Assembly (NCBI GenBank): GCA_025094145.1
Contig: JALLLS010000020.1
Location: forward strand, 310,001-374,000
Source of the DNA: Spinellus fusiger
Taxonomy: Eukaryota; Mucoromycota; Mucoromycetes; Mucorales; Phycomycetaceae
Length of the DNA: 64,000 nt
Direction: 5' to 3'
Positions 47,432 through 58,991 of the stretch are shown piece by piece; position 1 is the stretch's first letter; each line of letters begins with the position of its first letter. The notes beneath the pieces are model-generated. The model was not told the origin of the DNA. It worked only from the letters and a program-made list of their open reading frames with translations, and did no database searches. Both the position numbers and the translations under genes were made by a program.

Positions 47432-47977
47432 GAGCCTGTAGCAAGTTATTCAGGTGCGAATTCTACCAGAAGAATGACAATAAAGGGAAAAGGCATGCGG
47501 AGGATGTTGAAGAAAGAAGGATTCAGACTCTATCTTATCAATAAATTCAAAACATCGAACCTGTGTCCTGCGTGCAAGTACTCACCTTTGGAAACATTTA
47601 AACATGTCAAGAACCCCAGGCCATACCAACGAACAAAAATGCCCAAAGTTAAATGTCATGGTCTTCTCAGGTCATTTCTTAATTCTATATAAAAAAAAGA
47701 AACTCATATTTCTCTCTCTTCAAATAGGTGTTAAAACCAAAATTGTATAAAAGACAAGACATTGAGGCTTTGGAATCGTGATCTAGCTGCTACATTGAAC
47801 TTTAGACATATTCTAATGTCTCAGAGGGAAAATGGTACCCGCCCAGAGCGCTTTTGTAGATATAACAAAAGAAAGCATGACTCCAGGGATACAACTAGAA
47901 CCAATAAAAGGTCCAAGCCTTCTGGTTCATCTCCATCCTTCTCCTCCCCAGTTATCGCTGGAGCCTCGGTTGACTAA
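47432..47977 (+). pseudogene. Fanzor/TnpB-like nuclease, C-terminal half, broken
   Basis: After an acceptor-like CTGTAG the frame reads SGANSTRRMTIKGKGMRRML, KEGFRLYLINKFKTSNLCPAC (start of the zinc ribbon) and NPRPYQRTKMPKVKCHGLLR. It is then broken (stop at 47690) and resumes in another frame at 47762: RLWNRDLAATLNFRHIL, the third RuvC aspartate block, RENGTRPERFCR, a basic tail and stop at 47977. The second zinc-ribbon cysteine pair is lost in the gap 47680-47760. RuvC-I and RuvC-II regions upstream are unrecognisable. Confidence 0.68.
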
Positions 47978-48090
47978 CTGACGGAAACCCATGATACAGA
48001 TAAACTACCTAAAAAGTGATAATGAGGTGTATCTTATTCGACTTTGTCATGTAAAAAGATATTATAATATCTAGTATATTTCTACTGTTA

Positions 48091-49799
48091 AATCAATAGA
48101 AATACGAATAAAGAATAAACATATATTATACACCAATCTTTATAATACTATATTCTCTATTGGTCTACTCATAAACAAAGTTGGTCAGATATTAAAATCT
48201 CATATATCTTCTTTTCCATAATGAAAGACACAAGACTGGTCTCTTAACAAAAGGAGAGAAGATTCCCTAAAAAAACAATACTTTTATCTTACACACGGCC
48301 AACTAAATGGAATTAGAAATATTATAGTGTTAGAATAGGTAGACGATTCAAAAAGAAAAGTTTCCTGGGGGCAATACCACTTTTATCAGGAAAACTCAAA
48401 TTAAGTTAAGTATGATTTAAGTTATTTTTCAGGAAGATTCTGTATGAAAATAACCAGACAGAAGGTCTCGTGTATAATAATGACATAGATTCAGGTGCAA
48501 TTAATTTTTTCATTATATTTTATTCTGAGTGCTGATAAGGTTCAATGGTTAATGTTTAAGGTTGGATATAGTTTTATTATAGTTTTATGGTTAAATCAAA
48601 CTGGTTCTATCACTTGGACTTTCTATAAATATTAAAATGAGGGATTCTTTTTTACAACTTGACTATACTAAAAAATATTGCCTTTGTGTTGCTCTAGATT
48701 GTTTCTCAACCTTTATCACAGAAGAAATGCTCACGCAAATATAGAATATATCTATGTAAGAGCTATTATTGTTTAGTAGCGCAAATATAATGTCAGGTTT
48801 AATCCGTAACACCATCCATTAAAAATGTGCTTTCTCATCGAATTTTCTTTAGATAGACTGTACATTTAAATAGTTATTCTACATTCATTAATCATGCTAG
48901 TAGATATTAAGGATATTAACCATTATAAGATGAACCAACACAAACATATAGTAAATAAGATAAATAGTACAATGTATAATGTATATCTTCTAATATATTT
49001 AAAGGCAAGAAGTTAGCACTTATTGGTTCATAAAAAAACAACCACAGGTAGGATTTATATCCTTTTGGATTCTCAGAACTCACGAATATCAGGAAGAGAA
49101 GGTAGATCTACTGCTAATTTTTTTTGCATGAAACTGCTTTAGTTTTCGGTCTATATTTATTATTATTATTATATTTAATCCAGAATAAAATACTAACACT
49201 TTAACACACTGTTTATATCAATTGTAAGATACGCAACTCTGATAGGCATTTGTTCGAGTCATAAGGGTTATCAATCATGGCCCATTACAAAGGGCCAAGT
49301 GGCTACTAGTATATATTTATATTTATATTGATTTGATAGATATACAAATACATACTCAATAATGATGAGAGAAAAGATCTAAAAACCTCACTCCATCTGA
49401 CTTTTATAATACAAATAGTAAGTCGAACTTATGACTGATAATACTGTTTAATTCTTCCCTCTTCAAACGTTAATTTTAGCATAATACACCTATTTTTCCA
49501 CACATGTGAACAGTCATTTATTCTATTGCTTAGTAATTAAAACACTCATCTTAAATAGATATATAGCTATGCTAATATTTTTCCTTATATTTTTCCTTAT
49601 TCTTCGACTCAATAAGACATGCCATCTATCATCATAAGGGAATAGTAATTAAAGGCCAAGTAAATCATTAAGTGTTGTGGTGATAGGCATGAATGCCAAT
49701 CAGAGGCTTGGGCATCAATAAGACGTAGGAATGCCCGTATTAAACTGGGTGGTCGTAACAAGAATCACATTCCTTTGAGGTCGTGGCGTATATATGGCG
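48091..49799. other. Intergenic region, no gene recognised
   Basis: AT-rich throughout with no supported frame. The slightly GC-richer 49680-49800 stretch reads in part like old coding DNA but matches nothing I recognise. Confidence 0.45.
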
Positions 49800-50155
49800 T
49801 ACCATAGACTTATCTAATAAATATCAAATATCCTTGGTATCTTTTGAATCGTATTGTTGAGGCTAAGCTCGCTCAAAATATCGAAACGAACAGTGCTTCT
49901 TATTCTTTTACCCTTTTTCTTTTCTATCATAATCTCCTTTCCCGTCCCTGTAACACCGTAGGTTACATACACTATTGGTCTTCTGTCACTATTGTTGGTG
50001 AACACTCTATAGTCCCCGTCATCACGCTTTCTAAATTAGCAGAAAGACTACTTCGTTTAGTACATCCCCCGATTCCCTATTTTGTGTGTGATATTTGTGT
50101 TGGTAGCCACTCTCTCTCGAGACCTACAAACCTCTTAGATCTACCACTGCCTTAA
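49800..50155 (+). repeat. Dispersed repeat F, copy 2
   Basis: Same family as 30890-31262 in the other orientation. Ends at CTACCACTGCCTTAAATTAC, immediately against the LINE 3' terminus (minus strand). The frame 49844-50155 is open in this copy only and is not conserved in copy 1, so it is not called as a gene. Confidence 0.75.
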
Positions 50156-50159
50156 ATTA

Positions 50160-51230
50160 CAGTTCAAAGTATTTTTATTTTTGGGTGTAATTTGCTATTC
50201 GCGCATTGGGCATTTTAGCCACCTTATGAGAACTTTTGAAGAATAAATAAGAATAAACATAGAAACACTTCAAATACAAAAATGAAAAAACAAAAATGCA
50301 AAGAGGAAGGAAACACAAGGACAGAGAAACACAAAACCTCAAATAAAGGAAAAATGATGAGGAATAAGAAATAATGGTGAAATGAGAATTATGAATAGAC
50401 ATCCAAGAAAACCATAAAGTCAGCAAGGAAACCAGGACACCAAAAAAAGATAACCTTCATCCTGTGGCGATTCGAAATCCAACGAAGGATACTTAGAGCA
50501 ACTCGGACAATCCTGAGAATATATGTAGCAACTACACTAGCAGCTTCTGGCTGTGCTAAACGGGTTAAGAATGGGTGGTAGAGGAGAGATCGGAGGAAAA
50601 GTGAGAATACAGTGTCTGTTGCTGAAGGAGTCCTTTGTACTCTATGGCGGCGTTGGCGTTCCCGCTCAACACACCCATCAGCAGCCTCAATGAGCAAGCT
50701 ACCAGCTGATGGCTCTACCTTAAAGTCTCGAGTAGATGTGGCTCAATCAATGGCTTGCAGCAGTATTAAAAAACTGGGCTAAAGATCTCGCCATTTAACA
50801 AAAGACTTAACCGTGCGCGGCAGAAGATTTAGACAATAGTCAATAGGATGAACGTCATGTGGTGGTGCAGGAACTAGGAAGAATAAGAACGTGGGGCGTT
50901 CATGATCAACGAATGTGCATTTAAGACAGTAGTCCCGATTGGCAGATGTGTGACCACATTGGCAAGAAACTGAAGGTGTTAGTGGTAACCAAGCAACCTT
51001 CCATTTTAATAGACGATGTCTCTCTTTGCGCTTGCACATTAGTAGAAGAATTGGATCCCAAACAGGTCTACATAGTCCACGGGCTACCGTCATCAGCGGG
51101 CTCTTGCCACGTACTAGACTAGTAATTTCACTTTGAAGATGTTCAAGATAAGCTACCTTTAATTGATATTTAGGAAGATTGTGAGTCCGTTCTATTCTTT
51201 GAGCTTTTTGCCAGAGTACATTGACATGTA
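50160..51230 (-). mobile_element. LINE copy C: C-terminal ORF2 region and 3' UTR
   Basis: On the minus strand: IERTHNLPKYQLK, VRGKSPLMTVARGLCRPVWD, KERHRLLKWKVAWLPL and a Cys/His group (CQCGHTSANRDYCLKC), as in LINE ORF2 proteins after the reverse transcriptase. Next come VHPIDYCLNLLP, TPSATDTVFS, HPFLTRLAQPEAASVV and RWISNRHRM, then the CT-rich 3' UTR shared with the other LINE copies, ending CAAAAATAAAAATACTTTG near 50165. The reverse transcriptase domain itself is absent, so this is a 5'-truncated insertion with stops. Confidence 0.8.
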
Positions 51231-51467
51231 GCTTAATCTATCTGGCTTTACTCTGGGGTGCTTCAAACTATATAATAAGGCACAAGAGAAGGGTGTCTTC
51301 AGGAAGGGTGCCTTAAATTACAGTGTGTTGATTCTAAGCATCTGTTTCCGCTCAACGGCTCCTGAATTTTAAAGGGAAAAAATTGTAAACTAGAAATATA
51401 AATAGAGAGCTTTATTACTTAGGTCTCCTTTATCTTTTATCTGGTTTGATTAGTTTTCCTCTACCAT

Positions 51468-52829
51468 ATGAGTTCTGTCATAGAATCTTTACCAGGAATT
51501 AAATCTTTGTCAATTGCCTTAGTACTTATCACACTTGGAACAAAAAACGGAAGAAAAATGTGTGAGTTAGACTAGAGAAACGTCAGCTAATAGTTAGCCC
51601 AAGACTATTTATTATCAGTTATGGAATCAGGACTCGCTGCTTTGCCCCTTAAGAATAGAACATATATCATCCAGAAAGTACTAGCTATGCCTTATAATCT
51701 AAGAAGCAAGATGATAGCGACCATGTTCTTGACACCGTTGAATCTAAGATCCTGGATCCATCCTTTGCACAAGTCTACCTGGAGCGGCAATTGGATTTTC
51801 CCTAACGCACGAAACAACGAAACTCTTGCTATAGTTGAGAACAGAGCTACCTCTGCTGATTTTGTCTTATTATTCATGCATGGTAAAATCATAATAGAAC
51901 TAATAATAAAGATAATAACAGTGATTAACGTAAACATTTTCCCGATCTCTCTTTATTTTTTTTATTTTCTAGGAGGCGGATTTAACTTTGGATTTTCCAC
52001 AATGTATATGAAGTTCTTCTCACAATTTACTAGTGTGTTGGAGAAGTATGGTAAAAAAGTGGCCATCCTTTCTGTTGAATACACACACTCTCCCAAGACA
52101 GCATGGCCTGCTGGTAAAAATGAGGTTGTAGAAGCCTACCGATACCTTGTACATGACTTGGGTATTCCTCCTTCAAAAGTCATCTGTGGTAAATATTTTT
52201 TATTATATATTTCTGTGAGAACATGACACAAATGTTGACCATTATTATATTAACATATACTTGCATTATCATGAAAATTCAATAATGAAGGTGGGGACAG
52301 TTCAGGTGGCAATCTCGCTTTAACATTGCTGCTTGATGTACTGAAAAAGCGAGACATCCCATCCAACTCGATGCTTCCTCCTCTTCCAATGCCAGCAGGT
52401 AGCCTTCTTATTTCACCTTGGGTCACCTTGGAGAACAATTTAATAGACTTTTCTAAGCCATTTGTTGATATTCTGAGCAAACCGATGCTCATTGGATGTG
52501 TGGATAATTACTTGCCTCAACTCAGTGAACTTGGGGCTGAAGAACGTAAGGCCTTTATCCAACAACCTAGTATCTCTCCTCTCTATGGAGATTTTACGGG
52601 TGCTTGTCCAATGCTCGTTGTCTATGGCGATATGGAGATATTGAGAGAGAGTATTCAATCTTTTATCAAAAATGTGCAAAAGGACGGCGTGAATGTAAAT
52701 GTTATTTGCTCTGTCGATTCAGTCCATGATTCTATTATCTCTCCTCTCTTTTCCAAAACTGAAAAGACAACAGAGTCAAATATAAACGATGTTGCTGAGT
52801 GGTGTGCTCATCTGATTTCGAAGCATTAA
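51468..52829 (+). CDS. Alpha/beta hydrolase, hormone-sensitive-lipase-like esterase
   Basis: Serine esterase or lipase of the HGGG (HSL, steryl acetyl hydrolase-like) group. Exons 51468-51561, 51619-51882, 51973-52188 and 52291-52829 give 370 residues. Oxyanion motif HGGGF, split by the second intron; nucleophile GDSSGG, also placed across an intron (CGGDSSGGNLAL); Asp in VVYGDMEILRES; His in SVHDSI. All three catalytic residues are present. An N-terminal hydrophobic stretch (LSIALVLITLG) may anchor it in the ER membrane, as in yeast Say1; inference. The acceptor before exon 4 is a weak ATGAAG but restores the expected motif. Confidence 0.9.
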
Positions 52830-53315
52830 TACTTTATAGCAATATACCATAAATAAACTTAACTAATAGTATCCTTTGAATAGATTTGGTATGTCTCCTT
52901 TTAAAAATGCACCTTTATACGCTACCCTGTAAAGAATCAAATGGATCAGAGTGGATGATCGTGTGGTATGTAGAATAAGAATAACATGGGATGATGAGCA
53001 CTGTAACGGTGTTTATAGCTTTTACTTGTAATTCATTATGATAATATATTTATAGGACAAGCATCCTTCTTTTATTCTATAGCCAAAAGAAATACCAACT
53101 CTCTCCTCACAAAACTATCGCATGTATGCTTTCCTTTTTCTCTTTATTTTATAAGTATATATACATTTCATTCAGCATGTATAGGTACTAGATCGAATAT
53201 CATAGACCTTATATATCAAAATATAAAAGAATAGACAATAATAAGGGGAAAGATGATAGGAAACTAAACATAGAATAAAATAAATCAACCTATTACTAGT
53301 GATAATAAAAGGCTC
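52830..53315. other. Intergenic region between convergent genes
   Basis: AT-rich spacer between the hydrolase and the coiled-coil protein gene; nothing recognised apart from likely 3' UTRs. Confidence 0.5.
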
Positions 53316-54428
53316 TTATGAATTGAGTGTACTTTCTACATAGTCACTAGGCAAAGACACCATAGTATCTCTTGCTGGATGAATTGTGTCTAATAATCGA
53401 TCTCTTAGCTCTATACATGCATTCTCCCAACGCATCTTTTCCTCCCACAACTCCCTTAGCTTCTTATAAGCAAGACCACTCAACACTTCAAAATTATCTA
53501 TGGTTTCCTCTAGAGCTGCCTCTGCTCGCTTTCTCTGTAGTATTTCCTGTGCCAGTTGTAGCTCCAGTCCCTCGCGTGCTGTTGGTACTACCAAGGGTGG
53601 TAATGTGTGCTTAGGAGACTCCACACTCTCTCCAGAAGGCTCCCAAGTCATCGTCTGTACCTGAACATGCCGTGTATTCAATGTCTTTTCTGACTCTGGC
53701 TTCTCTACAGACACATGCAGAGCCTTGATATGGGCCAGTGCCAATTCACTGGAGACTACATCACTAGGCTTCTCTTTCTGACTGAGCTTGTACCTTTCCA
53801 GCCGTTGTAACAATCCCTGCTCTACTGCATCCCGTCCTGCCAACGACACCACCACAGCGTCCACTCTTTTCTTTTCCTTTATGTTTTGGTTCTCTTGATG
53901 TGTCCTCGCTCTTGCATTGCTCATCTGACTTCTTATCGATGAAGAGTGTCTTAGGGACTCTGTGTATAAGGACGACCGTGGTGACTTTGAAGGCAATAAA
54001 GGAACCTGGGTGTCGCTGTGTCGAACTCTGTGCTTTGGTCCGCTCATAGTAGAGAGAGCAGACTCGCGCGACTGCACACGTGGTATTATCTCAATGTAGC
54101 TCGATTTCTCTGATACTGAAGAAGAAACATGTTTGGGTCCAGGAGTGGAGGCTGTGGGTGGAGAAGGCTGGGAGATAGGTTGTACCTGCACTTGTTTATT
54201 TTTATTACGGCGTCGGAAGAACAGGTGTGTCGTACTGGTGCGTTGGCTGGTAGGTTGGAATTCTTCAGGGCTGGTGGTATTGAGGAATTCCACCAGTGCT
54301 TGGGTACCTGTCACTTTATGGCTGTTGAGTCGAGGAGGATTTGTGCTGAACAGGTCAAAGTCGTCTTGGCTGCTGGATTGAGGCAGCGTTCTGGCATTTT
54401 TTGGTTCGTAAAGAGGTCTAGGCTGCAT
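53316..54428 (-). CDS. Uncharacterised protein with C-terminal coiled coil
   Basis: Single exon, 370 residues from ATG 54428. The frame also runs upstream into the purine repeat, but that part is low-complexity. Begins MQPRPLYEPKNARTLPQ. Ser/Thr/Pro-rich, probably disordered for the first 240 residues, with basic patches (FFRRRNKNK). Residues 290-360 are helical and charged (LELQLAQEILQRKRAEAALE, YKKLRELWEEKMRWENACIE), a likely coiled coil. No enzyme motif seen. Could be a cytoskeletal or polarity scaffold, but there is no direct evidence. The 160-bp homopurine tract upstream is probably its promoter. Confidence 0.75.
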   Translation of the reverse strand: MQPRPLYEPKNARTLPQSSSQDDFDLFSTNPPRLNSHKVTGTQALVEFLNTTSPEEFQPTSQRTSTTHLFFRRRNKNKQVQVQPISQPSPPTASTPGPKHVSSSVSEKSSYIEIIPRVQSRESALSTMSGPKHRVRHSDTQVPLLPSKSPRSSLYTESLRHSSSIRSQMSNARARTHQENQNIKEKKRVDAVVVSLAGRDAVEQGLLQRLERYKLSQKEKPSDVVSSELALAHIKALHVSVEKPESEKTLNTRHVQVQTMTWEPSGESVESPKHTLPPLVVPTAREGLELQLAQEILQRKRAEAALEETIDNFEVLSGLAYKKLRELWEEKMRWENACIELRDRLLDTIHPARDTMVSLPSDYVESTLNS

Positions 54429-54429
54429 G

Positions 54430-54585
54430 AATGCAAGTAGGAAAGAGAGGGAAAGAGAGGGAAAGAGGGAAAGAGAGGGAAAGAGAGGAAAAGAGAGGAA
54501 AAGAGAGGAAAAGAGAGGAAAAGAGAGGAAAAGAGAGGAAAAGAGAGGAAAAGAGAGGAAAAGGGAGGAAAAGAGAAAGAGGGAA
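54430..54585. repeat. Homopurine repeat, GGAAAAGAGA units, at a gene start
   Basis: About 150 bp of near-pure A/G on the plus strand (pure C/T in the sense of the downstream minus-strand gene), made of 8-10 bp units GGGAAAGAGA and GGAAAAGAGA. Open frames through it are repeat artefacts. Such tracts can form triplex DNA. Confidence 0.9.
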
Positions 54586-55071
54586 GAATACACACATTTT
54601 AACCTGTATATTTGCACTTGATGGTATTCGACTGTCTTTTATACTACTCAAGGATGAAAAGAATACTCAAAGGTAAAGGACATTTGGAGACATTAAGAAT
54701 CTCCTCCAAGCACAGTAAAGAATACAGTAAGGAATACAGCAACGAAAAATGTCCATCTCTATGCCCTCCAGCATTTTCTACTCATAGATCTGCATGCATA
54801 CTACTCTACAGTTGGACACTTCCTTGGCCACTTGTGCCAACGTCTCTGTCTCTTTCAAGCTAAGAATACACACCTATATACATAAATATACTATACTATA
54901 CATACATACATATATATATACATACATACACACCCACCCACCCACCCACCCACATACAAATGTATAAACAAGACTATCAAAAAGGGGCGTGTAACATGGA
55001 GGCACTTCAGGAGATCACAATCAAGACCAAGTAGACTACACGTTTTGTGGTAGTAAAAAGATGAATTATAT
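54586..55071. other. Intergenic region with CATA and CCCA repeats
   Basis: Contains ATAC/TATA repeats and six CACC/CCAC units at 54893-54956. No gene. Confidence 0.5.
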
Positions 55072-56805
55072 TTAGTCTTGTTGTATGGTGTCTTCATCAC
55101 CCTGCTTTTCCAGCCATGCAGCATATCTCTCTAGTCTCTTCTTTTCTTCTTCCTCATCGTCCTCTGTGGATTTGCCACTCTTTTCATAGCGTGCCTTTCC
55201 GTCATGGATGGTGGCTTCAATTTGACGACCAGCAAAGAAGCGTTTGTTCATTCTCTATAGAGGATTTAAGCAATAGACAATGAGGAGACTATTACCAGAA
55301 CACAAGCATTGGCACTCTCTGTTTCCATGAACCGTACAGTAATAATACCACCAGGAGATTTCTATTCTTGAGAAAACATCATCCTATACACTGTTGGCTT
55401 ACATCGTATAGAATAACATTGCTGACTTCACCCAATGTCTCGCACTCTTCTCGCACTTCTTCCTTCAGTTCTAATAGTAGCGCAGGATCTTCCTGTCTTG
55501 TAGAGTGAGTTTTGGCCCTTTCTGTCTTCTTTGCTTCATCTGTCCACGAGAGACTACAGGCAGTGTCTTGTTCCTTTTATCTTGACTTACATCCAACTCT
55601 TCCTGTGTATACATATGCTTAAGCACCACTATCTTTGAGAATTTAGCTATTCTCTTGCCTTCTTCCTCATCCACCCAGTCCAATTTCCTTTTTTTTTCAT
55701 TCATACATTCATACATTCACACACTTAGTTCTTATTAATGCATTGGCGAATCTACTCTATTACCGGTGGAGCTGGTGTAATTTCTTCTTGGCCTTGGTGT
55801 TGACAGTAACAGCTGCCTTTTTTGCAGGATCCACTTGCTTCTCTTTGAATTCTGCCTTTTGCACTCTCATTGTCCATGAATCCCCAGGACGTAATTCACT
55901 CTCATCCAACAACCGTACAGCTAGTGATACTGATTCTGCTTTAAAGTAAGTCACAAGAGCATCCCCCTTGAACCGGTTCTGTTCATCACGGTAAAGTTTG
56001 ATCTTGGGTTCACCTAAATACTCAGTAATTGATACATGATGATACGGAGAAGAAAAATAAAATAAAATACACTAATAATAATAGTAATAAAAGGAGTGAA
56101 CAAATGCTTACCTGTTTCAAGGTCTTCCATAATCACACCACACTTGCTAAACACTTTCTTCATTTCTTCTGGAGTAACGTCCAGGGGAAGATGGGTGATA
56201 TAGACACTGGTGTTGGGTTTTTTGGTGGCTTCTTTCTTTGGCTTCTTTTTCTCTTCTGGGGCCTAAGAAAGGGACAAGTAAAGTCAATCAAAAATAAATA
56301 ATAGCAATAACAAGAAGGATGTTGTTCTCTGTGTGTAGATAACAGACGTATAGAAGCATGTCTTTGTTGTATAGAGTAGGCCATCTTTCTTATTACCTCT
56401 TCATATGTATAAACACGTTTCTTTTTCTCGCGTAGTTTAACAGCAGGTGCCTTGATCAAGATACATGGACGAATAGACGAATAGATCCATAAAACAATAG
56501 AACAATAGAGCAATAGAACAATAAAACAATAGACACCAATTAGAGATCAAGAAGAGATAGACACCACCACCAGACTACCTGCTCATCAACGCCTTCTACT
56601 GCATAGATAGATTGTTGGGACTCCAGTAATTCTTGATTGAACTAACTGTGAATACAACAACAGAAGCAGTCGAACAAACCATAGGAAACCACGCTTTGAC
56701 GTTGGCGTCGTATTCATAGGAAACACCCTGGTCACTGTATGTCCACTTTTCTGTTTGTTCATTAAACGTCATGCGTGCATCGGGAAGTTCATTAGGAGGC
56801 TCCAT
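55072..56805 (-). CDS. Tat-SF1/CUS2-like splicing factor (HTATSF1 family)
   Basis: U2 snRNP-associated RNA-binding protein; the family helps U2 snRNA folding and binds SF3B1 through a UHM. Nine exons on the minus strand: 56680-56805, 56579-56641, 56397-56450, 56112-56262, 55764-56013, 55591-55687, 55403-55492, 55296-55361 and 55072-55254; 359 residues. N-terminal WTYSDQGVSYEYDANVKAWF resembles the OCRE-like start. RRM1: SVYITHLPLDVTPEEMKKVF, with KGDALVTYFKAESV as RNP1. Linker KLDWVDEEE, then RRM2/UHM: VVLKHMYTQEELD, CETLGEVSNVILYD, GIITVRFME, RFFAGRQIEATI (the UHM R-x-F motif). Acidic tail. Two acceptors are weak (poly-A before 55687) and introns are as short as 38 nt. Confidence 0.9.
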
Positions 56806-57299
56806 AGTGAGAAGTAGAAGAGCAAAAAAATAAAAGAGAAAAGGCAGGAAACATGAAGGGCAACGGATGTGACTTTCTTATGTGACGCAAAAGAGGACGG
56901 CCATCATGGAGAGTCCAAAGACAAATCTCTTTCCCCTCCCTCTTCTCCCTCTCCTCCCTCTCCTCCCTCTCCTCTTATGTTATGTCTTTCATAAGTGTAT
57001 GAGTACACCCTAGAAGAATATAAACACTTGTTCATTATCCACCTAATTCTCCATAGATCATTGTGATTGGATCACTCTGTGTGCGTATACTTATTCTCGT
57101 TCTATTTATTTTTGTCTGTTTTATACATCTACAGAGGGGAGCATTTATACTAGTAAGAGTTCATAGTCATTGTCTTATTGATACTGGTGTTAAAAAAATA
57201 ACATGATTTTATTTGTTGAGATGGAGCAAGAGAAGACACCCTACAAAGCAGATAAAGATGGGGTGTGTAAGTGCATAGAAATACGATCCATTATTAGTG

Positions 57300-57425
57300 A
57301 ATAAATAAATAAATAGATAGATAAATAGATAAATAGATAAATAAATAGATAAATAGTTAGTTAGTTAGATAAATAGATAAATAGTTAGTTAGATAAATAA
57401 ATAAATAGATAAATAAATAAATAAA
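57300..57425. repeat. Microsatellite, AAATAGAT/AGTT units
   Basis: Imperfect 4-bp-based repeat (AAAT, AGAT, AGTT) of about 125 bp. Confidence 0.85.
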
Positions 57426-58620
57426 TTGATAGACAGTAAAATAGACAGAAAATAGACAGTAAAAGAGATAGACAAATACACAGATGAATGAGTAATTGAA
57501 ATACCAAAAAGAGTAAAAGAACTAAAGGACTTAAGGACTAAAGATCTGTCAATTAATAGATCATTAAGCAAATAAGAGATGAACAGAAAATAGTAATTAA
57601 GTAATTAAATGGAGAATCAATTGGAATCAATAGTTTTACCTTTGATCTTATCAGTGCCCATACTATTCTACATTCTACAATAATTTACAGTCAACGTATC
57701 TACATTTATTTCTTCATCTGATCAGTAACTCCCTCACCTTAATATTTTATCCTTGACAGTAGGTTGACTAAAATATAAAGTATGTTAACATGTCTGTTTG
57801 GGTTTATCTGCCCTACGTACTGAATGTTCTATCTTTAAGAAGAATCAACGGCACACGAGTTATCCATGTCAGATATTTGTGTTACTCATTGGAATCGATT
57901 CCAGATTGCCATACACCGTATCCCCTGCTTTGTGAGACATGTGCACTTTTGCCATCTCTACCGGAAAATATTCACTTTGTATCTACAAAGACGGCTTATA
58001 CTACAGTGTAATATTCTCTTCTGGTGCAGTCTTCTCTTCTTGTATTGTCAGACAGGAAAATATCTCTTATTCTTCTCTTTTTATTGTGCATTGAAGAGTA
58101 GAAAGACAATTTAAGACAAAGAAAGATATCTCAATGATTATGCCTTTTTAAGAATATAATTCATTCATTTCTTTGGTGGAGGCTATCTTTAGTTTATGGG
58201 CCTAGTTCCATCCTAGTGTCAAATGAATTTTAGACACCCATTCTAGACGGGGCAATGTCTGATATTCAAAAGTGCATTCTCTTCTAGAAATAATAATAAT
58301 AAGGCCGACATCCGATCATGCCAAAGAATACTGTAAGAAATAGCACAATAACTCATCAGAAGAACCTGTTGATGAGGATTTGACTAGGATTTGACTCCTA
58401 ATAAACATACAAGAAATAGTAGAGAAAAGCTAATACATCACTATTAAAGCATGTCATCTATCTGCAAATAGGAAATAATAACGATGTGTTGCTCTCTTCC
58501 ACTTGCTATTCAAACACAGATGAGGAAAGGGAAGGGCTTGAGAATAGTTCTATTGCTATTTCTATACCTCATCCCCCTTCACCTTATTATTTAAGTAGTA
58601 GTGCGGTATTTGTTCTATCA

Positions 58621-58682
58621 GTGTTGCCATGTTAATATGTTGCTATGTTAATATGTTGCTACGTTAATATGTTGCCATGTAA
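58621..58682. repeat. Tandem repeat, TGTTGCTATGTTAATA
   Basis: Four near-identical copies of a 16-17 bp unit. Confidence 0.85.
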
Positions 58683-58991
58683 GACTACTGGCATCTGTCT
58701 GTGCTCTTTTATGCCTCACTGCTTTTAGATGCTTCAATAGCATAGCCCAACAGCATAGCCCAAATGGACACTTAAATGGACACACAAGAGCAGGTTTTTT
58801 TCAGTGGCAAAAGGACTCACAAGATAAGGTCAATAAAATATATAGTTTAAATCTCCATTTAAAGGCCTTTATTTCTTATAAGTTGGGTCTTAAAGAACGG
58901 CGTTTTTTTTTCTTTGCCACTGTCTGTTCCTTTCTCTTCTTCCCTTCCTTTCTTCTCCTCTCCTTTCTCTAATTGATTTCATCTCGGATCA

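Larger units (their letters stand above)
46397..48090 (+). mobile_element. Composite relic carrying Helitron-like and Fanzor/TnpB-like pieces
   Basis: Starts just after the Tc1 terminal repeat. Contains a Cys/His motif frame (46485-46610: CCKCGYLYKSHLNCPRND), a Helitron-like fragment (46798-46922) and a Fanzor C-terminus (47432-47977). Three separated segments (46397-46440, 46752-46790 and 47950-48090) recur joined together, on the minus strand, at 61590-61795, which shows these parts belonged to one mobile unit. Ends are approximate. Confidence 0.7.
56806..58991. other. Intergenic region with several simple repeats
   Basis: CTCC-type repeat 56932-56973; TAGATAAA/TAGTTAGT repeat 57300-57425; an 18-bp repeat TGTTGCTATGTTAATA at 58621-58682; a CT-rich block 58905-58975 before the next gene. 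The frames at 57790-58114 show no family resemblance. Confidence 0.5.

Noticed and set aside
49844..50155. 103-codon frame in repeat F
   Set aside because: Not preserved in the other repeat F copy.
54311..54676. Several overlapping frames in the purine tract
   Set aside because: All are Arg/Lys/Glu or Phe/Leu/Ser repeats from the GGAAAAGAGA array.
57790..58114. Overlapping 73- and 82-codon frames
   Set aside because: No recognisable domain and no flanking splice or promoter signals.
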